Notes: a model not told the origin generated them from the letters alone. A DNA stretch of 33,445 bases from Planctomycetota bacterium (GCA_016209705.1 JACQVR010000126.1:1-33445), one strand, 5' to 3'; positions 1-8,949 are shown, counted from the first letter of the stretch. Numbers and translations: made by a program.

Positions 1-5
1 ACGTT

Positions 6-3000
6 CTAGCGGCTGGGCACGCCCAGCGGATTCTGCACGATGTCCACCGGGGTTCCGTACTCCAGGAACTGAATCTCCTCGATGGGAAGCACGCGGGCTA
101 TGTCGCCATTGTTGCCGTGACGTCCGGCCATCTTGTCGCCCACCGACAGATTCCGCTTGGTGGCCACCCACACCTTGACCATTTCGAGGACGCCGGTCGG
201 CAGTTCCTCGCCGCGCGTGAGCTGATTGATCCGCTTGTCCTTTTCGTTCTCGAGCTGCTCGATCTGGCTGAAGAGCGTGCGCAGGGTCTCGGCCATTTCC
301 TCCTGCTGGCGCTTTCCTTTGACGTCGGTGGGAAGCGCGCCGTATTTCTCCTTCAGCGACCGGAGATCCTTCACGGATCCGCGCGGTCCGTATTCGAAAC
401 CCTTCACCGGGGCGCGGCCGAGGAGCTCCTTGAGCTCTTCGTTGGCCGTTTCGATCAGATCGTTCATCTGCTTGTACAGCGAACGCTCGATCTCCTTCGA
501 TTCGTCCCGGATCTTCTTCTTTTCGGTCGGCGACAGGTTCGTCTTCCGGGAGAAGCGCTTCGTGTCGATGACGATGCCCTCGACGCCGCTGGGGACTTCC
601 AGCGACTCGTTCTTCACGTCTTCGCCGGCGCGGCCGAAAATCGCGTGCAGCAGCTTCTCTTCCGGCGTCAGCTCACTCTTGGACTTCGGCGCCACCTTGC
701 CCACCAGGATGTCGCTGGGCTTGACGCGGGTTCCGACCTGGATCACCCCGTCCTCGCCCAGGTTGCGCAGCATCTTCTCCGAAACGTTAGGAATGTCGCG
801 GGTGAACTCCTCCTTGCCGAGCTTCGTTTCGCGGATCTCCACCTCGAATTCTTCGATGTGGATCGAGGTGTAGTAGTCTTCCCGAACGAGTCGCTCGCTG
901 ACGATGATGGCGTCTTCGAAATTGTAGCCGTCCCACGGCATGAACGCCACCAGCACGTTGCGTCCCAGCGCCAGCTCCCCGAGCGTCATCGAAGGACCGT
1001 CCGCGATCACTTGTCCCTTCTGGACCCGCTCCCCCTCGCGAACGACCGGCTTCTGGTTCAGGCAGGTTCGTTCGTTCAGGCCGTAGTACTTTCGCAGGCG
1101 ATAAATGTGTTCGCCCACGACGATCTCGGTCGCCGTGGCGCGCTTGACGACGCCCGCCTCCTTCGCGCGGACCAGCATGTCCGAGTTCTCGGCGACCCAG
1201 CGCTCCATGCCGGTGGCGACGATGGGAGGCTCGGTCCGCACCAGCGGCACCGCCTGGCGCTGCATGTTCGATCCCATCAACGCGCGGTTCGCGTCGTCGT
1301 GCTCCAGGAAGGGGATCAACGCCGCCGACACGCCCACGATCTGGGCGGGCGCCACGTCGAGGTACTGGATCTTGTCGGTATCGACGTACTGGAACTCGCC
1401 GTTGACCCGCGCCAGGACCTTCCCCTCGGGAAGTTTTCCGGACTTGTCCACCTCCAGGTCGGCCGGGCCCATGATCTTGTCGACCTCTTCGTCGGCGCGC
1501 AGGAACGTGACCCGCTCCTGAACCTTTCCGTTTTTCACCTCGAAGTACGGCGCGGTCAGGAATCCGTAATCGTCCACGTTGGCGTAGATCGCCAGGGAAG
1601 AGATCAGGCCGATGTTCGTTCCCTCGGGCGTCTCGATCGGGCACACGCGGCCGTAGTGGCTGATGTGCACGTCGCGCACTTCGAACCCGGCGCGCTTGCG
1701 GTTGAGGCCGCCGGGCCCCAGCGCCGACAGCCGCCGCTCGTGCGTGAGCTGCGACAGAGGGTTCGTCTGGTCGATCACCTGGGACAGCTCGCTGCGGCCG
1801 AAAAAGTATTCGATGGCGCTGGACACGGTCTTGGAGTTGACCAGGTTCTTGGGCGACAGGTCCTCCTGCGCCTGCATGTTGAGCCGCTCGACGATGGAGC
1901 GCTTCAGCCGAAGGAAGCCCTTGCGGATCTCCTCGCCGGCGAGCTCGTCGATCGTGCGGACGCGGCGGTTGCCCAGATGGTCGATGTCGTCCGGAATGCC
2001 CTCGTTCCGGCGCATCTTCATGATGTACTTGATCGAGTGGACGACGTCCTCCTTCTGAACCGTCATCTCCGTTTCCGGAATGTTCATGCCAAACTTGCGG
2101 TTCAGGCGGAATCGCCCCACGCGCCCCAGCCGGTAGCGCTGGGGATCGAAGAAACGTTCGTAGAAGAGCTGCTTGGCCTTGTCCGTAGTCTGAGGCGTGC
2201 CCGGACGCAAGCGGGAATAGATGCGCAACAGCGCGTCCTCGTGGGAGTGCGTCTCGTCCTCTTCCAGCGTGTTGAGGATGAGGGAATCGTCCAGGTGGGC
2301 GATGATCTCCACGCTCTTGACGCCGGCGTCCCGCAGGGCGTCCAGCATCCCCTTGGGAAACCGCTGGCCGCTCTGGATCAGCTTCTCGTTCTTCAGGGGA
2401 TCGGCGACGTCCTTGACGACGACTTTGCCGATCAGCTCCTCCTCCCGCGCCGCGGCCAGCTTGATCTCCTTGCACTCGTAGAACGCGCGCAGGATGTCCT
2501 CGTTGGTCGAAAATTCCGGCGAGGAGGCGCGCAGGAAGGTCGTGGCGGGAATCTTGCCGCCCTGATCGATCCGGATCGACACGCCGTCGCGCTTGGTGAC
2601 CGCGATTTCAATCCAGGACCCGCGCTCGGGAACGATCCAGCACGAATGCATCTTGCGGTCGCCCACGCGTTCTTCCATGAAGTCGATGCCGGGTGACCGG
2701 TGGAGCTGGTTGACGATGACCCGCTCGGCGCCGTTGACGATGAACGCGCCGCCTCCGATCAGCAAGGGAGCTTCCCCGAGATACACATCCTCTTCGACCG
2801 GATTTTGCGGCTTGTTCAACCTCAGGCGCACCTTGAGCGGCGCGCCGTAGGTCAACCGCAGCATCCGGCACTCGTCGGCGCTGTAGCGCGGCTGTCCGAT
2901 TTCGTAGCTGACGTACTCCAGCGACACGCTGCCGTCGTAGTTCTTGATGGGGAACGTCTCCCGCAGAATGGCCTCCAGGCCGATGTTCTCCCTGCGGTCG

Positions 3001-3110
3001 ACAGGAACCCCTTCCTGAACGAACCGGGCATACGCCTTGACCTGCAAGTCCGTCAAGTTGGGAATCGGAAACGCCTGCTGAAAACGCCCGAACGTCATCG
3101 TTTCGGTCAT
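6..3110 (-). CDS. rpoB: RNA polymerase beta subunit, ends early at an in-frame TAG
   Basis: This is the beta subunit of RNA polymerase, which forms one side of the active-site cleft. The rifampicin region (SELSQVIDQTNPLSQLTHERR, then LSALGPGG) and the signatures ETPEGTNIGL and GDKMAGRHGNNG are intact. The start at 3110 is chosen because GGAG lies 8 bases upstream. The frame ends after NPLGVPSR with TAG at 6-8, giving 1034 aa, whereas bacterial RpoB normally continues from this point with Met-Asn and roughly 150-300 more residues. The two bases pairs after the stop still fit the expected Asn-Val. The stop sits where an invariant Met is expected, and it is at the window edge, so an assembly error at a contig end is the likeliest cause. 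It lies downstream of rplL, as usual; rpoC would be expected beyond the window. Confidence 0.95.
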   Translation of the reverse strand: MTETMTFGRFQQAFPIPNLTDLQVKAYARFVQEGVPVDRRENIGLEAILRETFPIKNYDGSVSLEYVSYEIGQPRYSADECRMLRLTYGAPLKVRLRLNKPQNPVEEDVYLGEAPLLIGGGAFIVNGAERVIVNQLHRSPGIDFMEERVGDRKMHSCWIVPERGSWIEIAVTKRDGVSIRIDQGGKIPATTFLRASSPEFSTNEDILRAFYECKEIKLAAAREEELIGKVVVKDVADPLKNEKLIQSGQRFPKGMLDALRDAGVKSVEIIAHLDDSLILNTLEEDETHSHEDALLRIYSRLRPGTPQTTDKAKQLFYERFFDPQRYRLGRVGRFRLNRKFGMNIPETEMTVQKEDVVHSIKYIMKMRRNEGIPDDIDHLGNRRVRTIDELAGEEIRKGFLRLKRSIVERLNMQAQEDLSPKNLVNSKTVSSAIEYFFGRSELSQVIDQTNPLSQLTHERRLSALGPGGLNRKRAGFEVRDVHISHYGRVCPIETPEGTNIGLISSLAIYANVDDYGFLTAPYFEVKNGKVQERVTFLRADEEVDKIMGPADLEVDKSGKLPEGKVLARVNGEFQYVDTDKIQYLDVAPAQIVGVSAALIPFLEHDDANRALMGSNMQRQAVPLVRTEPPIVATGMERWVAENSDMLVRAKEAGVVKRATATEIVVGEHIYRLRKYYGLNERTCLNQKPVVREGERVQKGQVIADGPSMTLGELALGRNVLVAFMPWDGYNFEDAIIVSERLVREDYYTSIHIEEFEVEIRETKLGKEEFTRDIPNVSEKMLRNLGEDGVIQVGTRVKPSDILVGKVAPKSKSELTPEEKLLHAIFGRAGEDVKNESLEVPSGVEGIVIDTKRFSRKTNLSPTEKKKIRDESKEIERSLYKQMNDLIETANEELKELLGRAPVKGFEYGPRGSVKDLRSLKEKYGALPTDVKGKRQQEEMAETLRTLFSQIEQLENEKDKRINQLTRGEELPTGVLEMVKVWVATKRNLSVGDKMAGRHGNNGDIARVLPIEEIQFLEYGTPVDIVQNPLGVPSR

Positions 3111-3204
3111 GCATTCACTCCGAATAAACGCCACCCCGGCCCGGCGTGGAACGATTCCCAGAGAAAGCGGACATTAGGAAACAAGGGCTCGATTTCTGGT
3201 TGAA

Positions 3205-3226
3205 CCGCCAAAACGCCAAAGCGCCA
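3205..3226. repeat. Short tandem repeat, 8-bp units, rplL-rpoB spacer
   Basis: Units GCCAAAAC, GCCAAAGC and a partial GCCATGG follow each other in the 196-base spacer between rplL and rpoB. Elsewhere in that spacer, 3274-3295 forms a 6-bp stem (GGAAAT/ATTTCC) that could be an RNA processing site. No gene is seen in the spacer. Confidence 0.55.
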
Positions 3227-3306
3227 TGGAAAGCCTTTTCGATGGTTCGTGTTGGCGCTTCCCGCTCTTCACAGGAAATCGCGTCCGCTATTTCCTTCAC
3301 ACGCCC

Positions 3307-3735
3307 TTATTTGATTTCCACCTCGGCGCCCGCGTCCTTGAGCTCCTTGGCCAGCTTGTCCGCATCGGCCTTGGACACGCCCGCCTTCACCGGCGACCCT
3401 CCCTTTTCGACGAGATCCTTCGCCTCCTTGAGGCCCAGATTCGTCGCGGCGCGGACCACCTTGATGACGTTGATCTTGTTGGCGCCGGCGCTCTTGAGCA
3501 CCACATCGAACGTATCCTTCTCGGGCTCCGTTTGAGCCGGAGCCGCGGCCGCGCCGGGCATCGCCACCGCCACGGCGCCGGACGCCGCCTTCACGCCGAA
3601 CTTGTCCTCCAGCGCCTTGATCGCGCCGGACACCCACAGCAAGTTTTGGCGGGCGAGGAACTCCGCCAAGAACTGCGTCCGCTCCTCGTCGTTTAGCTTG
3701 CCGACCTCGTCGACCAATCCGACCACGTTACTCAT
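3307..3735 (-). CDS. rplL: 50S ribosomal protein L7/L12
   Basis: L7/L12 is the flexible stalk protein of the large ribosomal subunit, which recruits translation factors through its C-terminal domain. The 142-aa product has the N-terminal dimerisation helix region, an Ala/Pro-rich hinge (around [12 protein letters not shown]) and the conserved C-terminal domain with INVIKVVR and [11 protein letters not shown]. The start at 3735 is preferred over the ATG at 3747 because GGAGG lies just upstream of it; the earlier ATG overlaps that ribosome binding site. It is followed by rpoB and preceded by rplJ, the usual order. The hinge and start are a little longer than in E. coli, but nothing is missing. 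Confidence 0.95.
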   Translation of the reverse strand: MSNVVGLVDEVGKLNDEERTQFLAEFLARQNLLWVSGAIKALEDKFGVKAASGAVAVAMPGAAAAPAQTEPEKDTFDVVLKSAGANKINVIKVVRAATNLGLKEAKDLVEKGGSPVKAGVSKADADKLAKELKDAGAEVEIK

Positions 3736-3750
3736 CGCATCCTCCATATC

Positions 3751-3778
3751 GTTGACCGTTGACCGCGGACCGTTGACC
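3751..3778. repeat. Heptanucleotide tandem repeat, rplJ-rplL spacer
   Basis: Four consecutive 7-bp units read GTTGACC, GTTGACC, GCGGACC, GTTGACC. They occupy a third of the spacer between rplL and rplJ. It is one of several 7-bp arrays in gene gaps of this window, each with its own consensus. Confidence 0.7.
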
Positions 3779-3816
3779 CTCGCCGGTCCTGAATCCTCGC
3801 CACCGACGGCCGACCG

Positions 3817-4347
3817 TCAACTGGATTTCGATTCCGTCTTGAGCTTCTCTTCGATGGCCGCCATCGCGCCCAGGAATTTCCGGATCACTTCATGAATCGT
3901 GCCGGCGAGCTGCTGCGCCGGCGCGTTCATCGTGCCCAGGAGCGTCGCCAGGAGCTGCTCGCGCCCGGGAAGCCGCGACAGCTCCAGGACCTCCTCCGGG
4001 CCGACCCACCGCCCGTCCACCAGCCCGCCCTTCACTTCGGATTTCTGCGTCTTCTCGCGGAAGGCCACGAGTTTCTTCGCGAGCACGACCGGATCCGGGC
4101 CGACCGCCAACGCGTTCATTCCGGTCAGATGCTTCTGCAACTCCTTGAGGCCCAGCTTCTCGAAGGCATGGTGCGCGACGGAGTTCTTCAGAACCGTCAT
4201 CCGAAGCTGCGCTTCGCGCAGATCCCGCCGGAGTTCGACCGACTGATGGCCCGTCAGCCCCTGGCAGTTCACCAAGAGCAGATGCCGGTCTCCCTGATGC
4301 TTTCGCACCAGTTCGTCCACCATCCGCCGCCGCAGCAACTTGGACAT
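3817..4347 (-). CDS. rplJ: 50S ribosomal protein L10
   Basis: L10 anchors the L7/L12 stalk to the large subunit. The 176-aa product has the family features: a basic N-terminus (MSKLLRRRMVDEL), the segment LRMTVLKNSVAHHAFE that binds 23S rRNA, the GPDPVVLAKKL region and a helical C-terminus that carries L7/L12 dimers. The length is typical. It starts about 110 bases after rplA, in a spacer that can fold as an L10-type leader, so the L10-L7/L12 complex may repress its own translation as in other bacteria. Confidence 0.95.
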   Translation of the reverse strand: MSKLLRRRMVDELVRKHQGDRHLLLVNCQGLTGHQSVELRRDLREAQLRMTVLKNSVAHHAFEKLGLKELQKHLTGMNALAVGPDPVVLAKKLVAFREKTQKSEVKGGLVDGRWVGPEEVLELSRLPGREQLLATLLGTMNAPAQQLAGTIHEVIRKFLGAMAAIEEKLKTESKSS

Positions 4348-4459
4348 GACGCTTCCCGTTCCTTTTTCAGAATGCCTCGCCGCCCAGGGCCTTCGCCGAG
4401 GCTCCGGCGGGCGTCCCCGGAGCTTCGCGAAGGAGAGCGGCGCGGCGTGTTTACCTGGG
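4348..4459 (-). promoter_or_regulatory. Candidate L10 leader RNA between rplA and rplJ
   Basis: This 112-base spacer precedes rplJ. Positions 4390-4407 and 4417-4433 are complementary as two 7-bp helices (CCTTCGC with GCGAAGG, and GCTCCGG with CCGGAGC) separated by a small internal loop, with further GC-rich pairing outside. Location and shape fit the L10 leader, where L10-L7/L12 binds to control rplJ-rplL. The assignment is by position and folding only; I did not check the Rfam consensus. Confidence 0.5.
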
Positions 4460-5146
4460 TCAGCCTTGGACCGCCAGCCGGAGGCCCGGCCCCATCGTCG
4501 GGCTCACCGTCACGCCCGTGATGAACGTCCCCTTGACCGAGGCGGGACGAATCGACCTCAAATGTTCGAGGAACGCTTCGATGTTGGCCTTGAGATCGCC
4601 CTCCTGGAACGACACCTTGCCGACGCCGGCATGGACGTTCCCCCCGGGGTCGGCCCGAAATTCGATCTTGCCCGCCTTGAACTCCCGCACCGCCGTCCGG
4701 AGATCTTCCGTCACCGTGCCGGACTTCGGAGAAGGCATCTTGCCCTGAGGCCCCAGGATTTTGCCCAACTTCGAGATCACTTTCATCGTGCGAGGCAGCG
4801 CCAGCGCCACGTCGAAATCCAGCCAGCCCCCTTCGATCTTCTTGGCCAGTTCTTCCATCCCGACCTCGTCGGCGCCCATCTCACTGGCGACCCGCGCCTC
4901 GTCCCCGTCGGCGAAGACGACCACCTTGCGCGACTTGCCGATGCCTTTGGGAAGGCTCACCGAGCCGCGGATGGATTGGTCGCTCTTCTTCGGATCGACG
5001 TGGAGCTTCACGGCGACTTCGACCGTCGCGTCGAACTTGGTCGATCCCATGGATTTCAGCAGGGCGACCGCCTCGTCCACGGAGTATTTCTTGCGCGCAT
5101 CCACGCGCTGGACGTCGGCCCGATAGCGCTTGCTGCGTTTCTTCAT
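4460..5146 (-). CDS. rplA: 50S ribosomal protein L1
   Basis: L1 forms the mobile stalk at the tRNA exit site and binds 23S rRNA. The 228-aa product has the usual length and the hallmark segments [17 protein letters not shown] and [19 protein letters not shown] near the second half, with the C-terminal [10 protein letters not shown]. The ATG overlaps the rplK stop codon by 4 bases (5143-5146), so the two are probably translationally coupled. L1 often represses the rplK-rplA message; I did not find a clear L1 site here. Confidence 0.96.
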   Translation of the reverse strand: MKKRSKRYRADVQRVDARKKYSVDEAVALLKSMGSTKFDATVEVAVKLHVDPKKSDQSIRGSVSLPKGIGKSRKVVVFADGDEARVASEMGADEVGMEELAKKIEGGWLDFDVALALPRTMKVISKLGKILGPQGKMPSPKSGTVTEDLRTAVREFKAGKIEFRADPGGNVHAGVGKVSFQEGDLKANIEAFLEHLRSIRPASVKGTFITGVTVSPTMGPGLRLAVQG

Positions 5147-5574
5147 CCTTCCACCTTGATGCCCATGTTGCGCGCGGTGCCTTCGATGACGCGGACGGCG
5201 CGCGCCAGGTCGGGCGCGTTGAGATCCTTCAGCTTGATCCGGGCGATCTCTTCCACGTGCGCGCGCGACACGCTGCCGACCTTTTCCTTGTTGGGAGTTC
5301 CGCTCCCCTTGACCACGTTCGCGTACTTCTTAAGCAGCACGCTCGCGGGGGGCGTCTTGTACGCGATCTCGAAAGTGCGGTCCTTGTAGACGGTCACGAT
5401 GCAGGGGATGATCAGCCCTTGATCCTTGCGGGTCGCGTCATTGAACCGCTTGACGAATTCCCCGATGTTGACGCCATGCTGTCCGAGCGCCGGGCCCACG
5501 GGGGGCGCCGGCGTCGCCTGGCCGCCGGGGCATTGCAGCTTGATCTTGGCCATCACTTCTTTTTTCGGAGGCAT
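5143..5574 (-). CDS. rplK: 50S ribosomal protein L11
   Basis: L11 binds the GTPase-associated centre of 23S rRNA. The 143-aa product contains [19 protein letters not shown] in its N-terminal domain and the rRNA-binding C-terminal domain ([22 protein letters not shown]). The start at 5574 gives a 7-residue N-terminal addition (MPPKKEV) before the more usual MAKIK; it is preferred because GAGG lies about 7 bases upstream, while the internal ATG at 5553 has no convincing site. The PGGQ wording in place of the common PAGK is typical of Planctomycetota and relatives, as I remember these families. Confidence 0.95.
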   Translation of the reverse strand: MPPKKEVMAKIKLQCPGGQATPAPPVGPALGQHGVNIGEFVKRFNDATRKDQGLIIPCIVTVYKDRTFEIAYKTPPASVLLKKYANVVKGSGTPNKEKVGSVSRAHVEEIARIKLKDLNAPDLARAVRVIEGTARNMGIKVEG

Positions 5575-5634
5575 ATGCTTACCTCAAGAAAGAAGCCGGA
5601 ATGAAAGGACGCGCGGAGCGCGTTCTTTATTTCT

Positions 5635-5662
5635 CCTGGCTTCTGGCTCCTGACTCCTGGCT
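5635..5662. repeat. Heptanucleotide tandem repeat, nusG-rplK spacer
   Basis: Four 7-bp units read CCTGGCT, TCTGGCT, CCTGACT, CCTGGCT. The same spacer also holds a small hairpin with 6-bp arms (ACGCGC and GCGCGT) near 5608-5623. No gene is present between nusG and rplK. Confidence 0.65.
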
Positions 5663-5672
5663 TCTCCCGGCA

Positions 5673-6218
5673 TCAGCTCTTCTCCACCTGCCAGTACTCC
5701 AGATCGACTTTCGTCGCCCTCCCGAAGATGGTGATCGTGACGCTGACCAATCCCTTCTGCGGGTTGATTTCCTCGACGATGCCGTCGAAGTTCTCGAACG
5801 CCCCCTCCTTGATCCGCACGGAATCGCCCTTTTGGAAATCGATCTTGATTTTGGGCTTGTCTTCCTCGTCGGCCGCCTGAGCGGCTTTCATCTTGGCCAC
5901 CTCATGTTCCGCCATGGGAATGGGTTCCTTCAGCCCGAGGAAATCGCCGATGCCCGGCGTCTCCCGGACCAGGAACCACGAATCCTTGTTGATCGCCATC
6001 TCGATCATGATGTAGCCGGGATACAGTTTCTTGTCGCGCACGGTCTTCTTGCCGCTGCGGATCTCCGTCACCTTTTCCATGGGGACGATGACGTCGGTGA
6101 TCGAGTCCTGAAGCCCCGCGGAAGCGACGCGACGGCGCAGCGCCTCGGCGACCTGCTCTTCGCGCCCGCTCTGCACGCGGACGACGTACCATCTTCGTTC
6201 CGACGTTTCTTCCGCCAT
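5673..6218 (-). CDS. nusG: Transcription termination/antitermination factor NusG
   Basis: NusG rides on RNA polymerase, links it to the ribosome or Rho, and modulates pausing. The 181-aa product has the N-terminal NGN domain (RRWYVVRVQSGREEQVAEAL, with KKLYPGYIMIEM and WFLVRETPGIGDFLG) and a C-terminal KOW domain (FQKGDSVRIKEGAFENFDG). The linker between the domains is rich in charged residues. The ATG shares one base with the secE stop (TGATG), which decides the start and implies coupling. The NGN wording resembles Planctomycetota NusG. Confidence 0.96.
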   Translation of the reverse strand: MAEETSERRWYVVRVQSGREEQVAEALRRRVASAGLQDSITDVIVPMEKVTEIRSGKKTVRDKKLYPGYIMIEMAINKDSWFLVRETPGIGDFLGLKEPIPMAEHEVAKMKAAQAADEEDKPKIKIDFQKGDSVRIKEGAFENFDGIVEEINPQKGLVSVTITIFGRATKVDLEYWQVEKS

Positions 6219-6943
6219 CAGAATCCAATCTTCAGCTTTTGCATGATCCAGGAGAGGCCCACATCCGCGAAATGAAGGAACAGCGCCACGAACGTGATCA
6301 GGATCACGACGACCACCGTCGATCCCACCCATTCCCGCTTCGCGGGCCAGGACACCTTCCGCAGCTCCCCCTGCGTCTCCACCAGAAAATCCGAAACTTT
6401 GTCCCGGTTGACGAAGATGTGAAAACCGATCACCGCCCCCAAAAACACGGTCGCGGACGGGAAGAAGATCGGACGAAGTTCGAACGTCTTCCCGAACACG
6501 GCCGTGGACCATAGCGGAACTTCACCGTACCAGCCGCTCTTGAGGCCCGGGGCGGCAAACAGCGTGACCGCCGCCGCCATGGCCAGCGCAGCGAACCCGA
6601 GATACGCGCAGGCCCGAACCCATCGCCCCTGCCCCGGCTTGGAGTACGCCAGGAGGCCGCGCTTCTTCATCACCAGCCAGCCCAGGCCGCCGAATACGGC
6701 CGCGCCGACAAAGAGCATGGGGGTGACGAAGCGGTTCCCGCCCATTGGGCGCGTCAAGAACATGTCGCTTGGAGGCAAGAAATAGACGGTGGCTGCGGCG
6801 CAGAACGCGGCCAGCCACGCGGCGCCCACGGCCAGCGTCTGGAATCGGATCGGCCGCCCGATCCCGGGGGGTCGCGGCCCTCCTCCCGCCGGCGCCTCGG
6901 GCTTCCCCGTTTCCATCTCTCTTAAATCCTTCCCGCCCGCCAT
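6218..6943 (-). CDS. secE: Preprotein translocase subunit SecE with long multi-spanning N-terminal extension
   Basis: SecE clamps SecY in the protein-export channel. The conserved core is only the last 60-65 residues (DFLVETQGELRKVSWPAKREW followed by one membrane helix). In front of it lie about 170 extra residues with four predicted membrane segments, roughly residues 35-57, 68-90, 105-130 and 148-170, so the 241-aa protein is several times larger than a minimal SecE. The start at 6943 is chosen because GAGG lies 6 bases upstream; ATGs at 6949 and 6916 are possible. Extended SecE proteins are known in Planctomycetota. It lies between tRNA-Trp and nusG, the standard place. Confidence 0.9.
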   Translation of the reverse strand: MAGGKDLREMETGKPEAPAGGGPRPPGIGRPIRFQTLAVGAAWLAAFCAAATVYFLPPSDMFLTRPMGGNRFVTPMLFVGAAVFGGLGWLVMKKRGLLAYSKPGQGRWVRACAYLGFAALAMAAAVTLFAAPGLKSGWYGEVPLWSTAVFGKTFELRPIFFPSATVFLGAVIGFHIFVNRDKVSDFLVETQGELRKVSWPAKREWVGSTVVVVILITFVALFLHFADVGLSWIMQKLKIGF

Positions 6944-7045
6944 GCGCATCCTCACTTCGACGACCCCGCCCCTCCCCGCCGACCCTGCCCGTCCTCGCCC
7001 CGCCCTTCGATCCTCAAGCTGAAAAACGGGCAGGACGGAGGCGAG

Positions 7046-7118
7046 CAGGACCGGTGGGACTCGAACCCACAACCTCCGGTTTTGGAGACCGGCAGTCTAC
7101 CAGTTGACCTACGGTCCT
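7046..7118 (-). tRNA. tRNA-Trp (anticodon CCA)
   Basis: The minus strand folds into a full cloverleaf: acceptor AGGACCG/CGGTCCT, anticodon stem CCGGT/ACCGG around CTCCAAA, T-arm GTGGG/CCCAC with TTCGAGT, and G as discriminator base, as expected for bacterial tRNA-Trp. No CCA is encoded. It lies between rpmG and secE, its conserved position in many bacteria. Confidence 0.97.
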
Positions 7119-7119
7119 T

Positions 7120-7140
7120 GGACTTCGGACTTAGGACTCC
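7120..7140. repeat. Heptanucleotide tandem repeat, rpmG to tRNA-Trp spacer
   Basis: Three 7-bp units read GGACTTC, GGACTTA, GGACTCC directly between tRNA-Trp and rpmG. The same unit recurs at 9532-9552. Confidence 0.6.
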
Positions 7141-7152
7141 GCACCGCAAGCA

Positions 7153-7305
7153 TTACTTTTTCTTTTCCTTGTGCGGCCGTCGCGCGCGACATTCGGGGCA
7201 GAATTTTCTAAGCTCAAGCTTGGCCTGGCTCTTGGTATTCTTGGTCGTGCGGTAATACCGGGTACCGCACTCCGCGCACTCCAAAAAAATGGCTTCTCGC
7301 GGCAT
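7153..7305 (-). CDS. rpmG: 50S ribosomal protein L33
   Basis: This 50-aa gene encodes ribosomal protein L33. The protein begins MPREAIFLECAECGTRYYRT and carries two CxxC pairs (ECAEC and FCPEC), so it is the zinc-binding form of L33. The body YYRTTKNTKSQAKLELRKFCP and a lysine-rich tail are typical. It lies 18 bases after tuf and upstream of tRNA-Trp and secE, the usual order. The presence of all four cysteines suggests that zinc is needed. Confidence 0.95.
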   Translation of the reverse strand: MPREAIFLECAECGTRYYRTTKNTKSQAKLELRKFCPECRARRPHKEKKK

Positions 7306-7323
7306 GTCGCCGATCCTCGACGG

Positions 7324-8532
7324 TTATTTCAGAATCTTCGTCACGACGCCCGACCCGACCGTCTTGCCGCCTTCACGAATCGCGAAGCGGAGGTTCATGT
7401 CCATGGCGACGGGGCTGTTGAGCGTGACCTTGATCTGGGCGTTGTCGCCCGGCATCACCATCTCGACGCCGGCCGGCAATTCCACGGAACCGGTCACGTC
7501 CGTAGTCCGGAAATAGAATTGCGGCCGATATCCTTTGAAGAAGGGGGTGTGCCTGCCGCCTTCATCCTTGGAGAGCGCGTAGATCTGGGCCTCGAACTCC
7601 GTATGCGGAGTGATCGAACCCGGCTTGGAAATCACCATGCCGCGCTCGAGCTGGTCTTTTTCGATGCCGCGCAGGAGCACGCCTACATTGTCTCCCGCCT
7701 GGCCCTGCTCAAGCTCCTTCTGGAACATCTCGACGCCCGTGATGACGCTCTTGAGCGGCTCCTTGTTGAATCCCACGATTTCGTCTTCATCGCCGACTTT
7801 GCACACCCCGCGCTCGATGCGCCCCGTGCCGACGGTGCCGCGGCCTTTGATGGAGAAGACGTCTTCGATCTGCATGAGGAACGGCTTGTCCACTTCGCGA
7901 GGAGGCAACGGGATGTGTTCGTCCAACGCCTCGAGCAGCTTCTTGATCGGCTCGGTCGCCTTCGGATCCTTCGGGTTCTGGAGCGCCGCCAGCGCCTGCC
8001 CGCGGATGACCGGGGTTTTCTCTCCGTCGAAACCGTGCTTGGTCAGGAGGTCGCGCACCTCCATTTCGACCAGGTCGAGCTGTTCCTTGTCGTCGACCAG
8101 ATCGACCTTGTTCAAGAAGACGACCATCGCGGGGACCTGCACCTGGCGCGCCAGGAGCACGTGCTCCTTCGTTTGCGGCATCGGGCCGTCCGCGGCGCTC
8201 ACGACCAGGATGGCGCCGTCCATCTGGGCGGCGCCCGTGATCATGTTCTTGATGTAATCCACGTGCCCGGGGCAATCGATGTGCGCGTAATGGCGCTTGT
8301 CCGATTCGTATTCGACGTGCGAGATCGCGATGGTCAGGATCTTCGTCGGATCGCGACGCCCGTCCTTCTCGGATGCCTTCGCCACTTCGTCGTACGGGCG
8401 GAACCTGGCCTTGCCCGTCTCAGCGCAGACGGCCGTGATGGCGGCGGTCAACGTCGTCTTCCCGTGGTCGATGTGGCCGATCGTTCCCACGTTGACATGC
8501 GGCTTGGTCCGTTGGAACTTTTCCTTCGCCAT
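7324..8532 (-). CDS. tuf: Elongation factor Tu
   Basis: EF-Tu delivers aminoacyl-tRNA to the ribosome as a GTP complex. The 402-aa product has the G-domain motifs GHIDHGKT (P-loop), DCPGHVDY (G3) and NKVD (G4), followed by the two beta-barrel domains ending in SGVVTKILK. The start at 8532 ([14 protein letters not shown]) is fixed by homology, with GGGAGGG upstream. It has a short insertion in the switch I region (around [18 protein letters not shown]) of the type seen in Planctomycetota. One oddity is GHVDY and GHIDH, both with I/V where Ala/Val is more common; both are tolerated. It is co-oriented with tRNA-Thr upstream. Confidence 0.97.
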   Translation of the reverse strand: MAKEKFQRTKPHVNVGTIGHIDHGKTTLTAAITAVCAETGKARFRPYDEVAKASEKDGRRDPTKILTIAISHVEYESDKRHYAHIDCPGHVDYIKNMITGAAQMDGAILVVSAADGPMPQTKEHVLLARQVQVPAMVVFLNKVDLVDDKEQLDLVEMEVRDLLTKHGFDGEKTPVIRGQALAALQNPKDPKATEPIKKLLEALDEHIPLPPREVDKPFLMQIEDVFSIKGRGTVGTGRIERGVCKVGDEDEIVGFNKEPLKSVITGVEMFQKELEQGQAGDNVGVLLRGIEKDQLERGMVISKPGSITPHTEFEAQIYALSKDEGGRHTPFFKGYRPQFYFRTTDVTGSVELPAGVEMVMPGDNAQIKVTLNSPVAMDMNLRFAIREGGKTVGSGVVTKILK

Positions 8533-8706
8533 GGCGAGGTTCCCTCCCTGCAAGGTTCTAGGTCGTCTCCCGATCTGAAGGACTCGTCTCCTTTATATCC
8601 CCATGGGTCTCGACGTTCTCGCGACTCGCGTCCGTCTTTCCCCGGCGCCCCGAGCGTGAGAGGTGGTTCGGCTCCTCTCCTCCCTTCGGTCGTCGCTCAC
8701 CACTTC

Positions 8707-8725
8707 ATCTCGCCTTCGGCGAGAT
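8707..8725 (-). repeat. Stem-loop just 3' of tRNA-Thr
   Basis: ATCTCGCC and GGCGAGAT form an 8-bp stem with a 3-base loop (or a CUUCGG tetraloop version). It starts 2 bases after the tRNA-Thr 3' end on the minus strand, in the 195-base spacer before tuf. It has no U-tract after it, so RNA processing is as likely as termination. Confidence 0.6.
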
Positions 8726-8727
8726 GG

Positions 8728-8799
8728 AGCTGGCGATGGGGCTTGAACCCACGACCTCCTCCTTACCAAGGAGGTGCTCTACCACTGAGCTACGCCAGC
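8728..8799 (-). tRNA. tRNA-Thr (anticodon GGT)
   Basis: The cloverleaf is complete: acceptor GCTGGCG/CGCCAGC, D-arm GCTC/GAGC, anticodon stem CCTCC/GGAGG around TTGGTAA, and T-arm GTGGG/CCCAT with TTCAAGC. It immediately precedes tuf, as in the thrT-tufB arrangement of many bacteria. Confidence 0.97.
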
Positions 8800-8949
8800 C
8801 CGTCGCCGCTGTGTCCCAAGGCGAAAACGCGCCGGCTCCTCTTCATATGGAAAAAGAGACGACACCGCCGTCCCCAGCCAGTGTGGGTTCGCAACCAATC
8901 GGCTCGGTAGGAAAAAGGACCTCCGCAAGACCGCAGCCCGAGGGAGAAA

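Noticed and set aside
6..8. Reassignment of TAG to a sense codon, suggested by the stop inside rpoB
   Set aside because: Other genes here, the YbaK gene (stop at 9664-9666) and nxrC (10626-10628), end normally at TAG, so the codon is a stop in this genome.
117..2696. 859-aa plus-strand open frame opposite rpoB
   Set aside because: It lies entirely antisense to rpoB, with the same shadow-like composition and no domain.
7171..8910. 579-aa plus-strand open frame opposite tuf and tRNA-Thr
   Set aside because: It runs through tuf, rpmG and a tRNA on the opposite strand, which cannot be a real gene.
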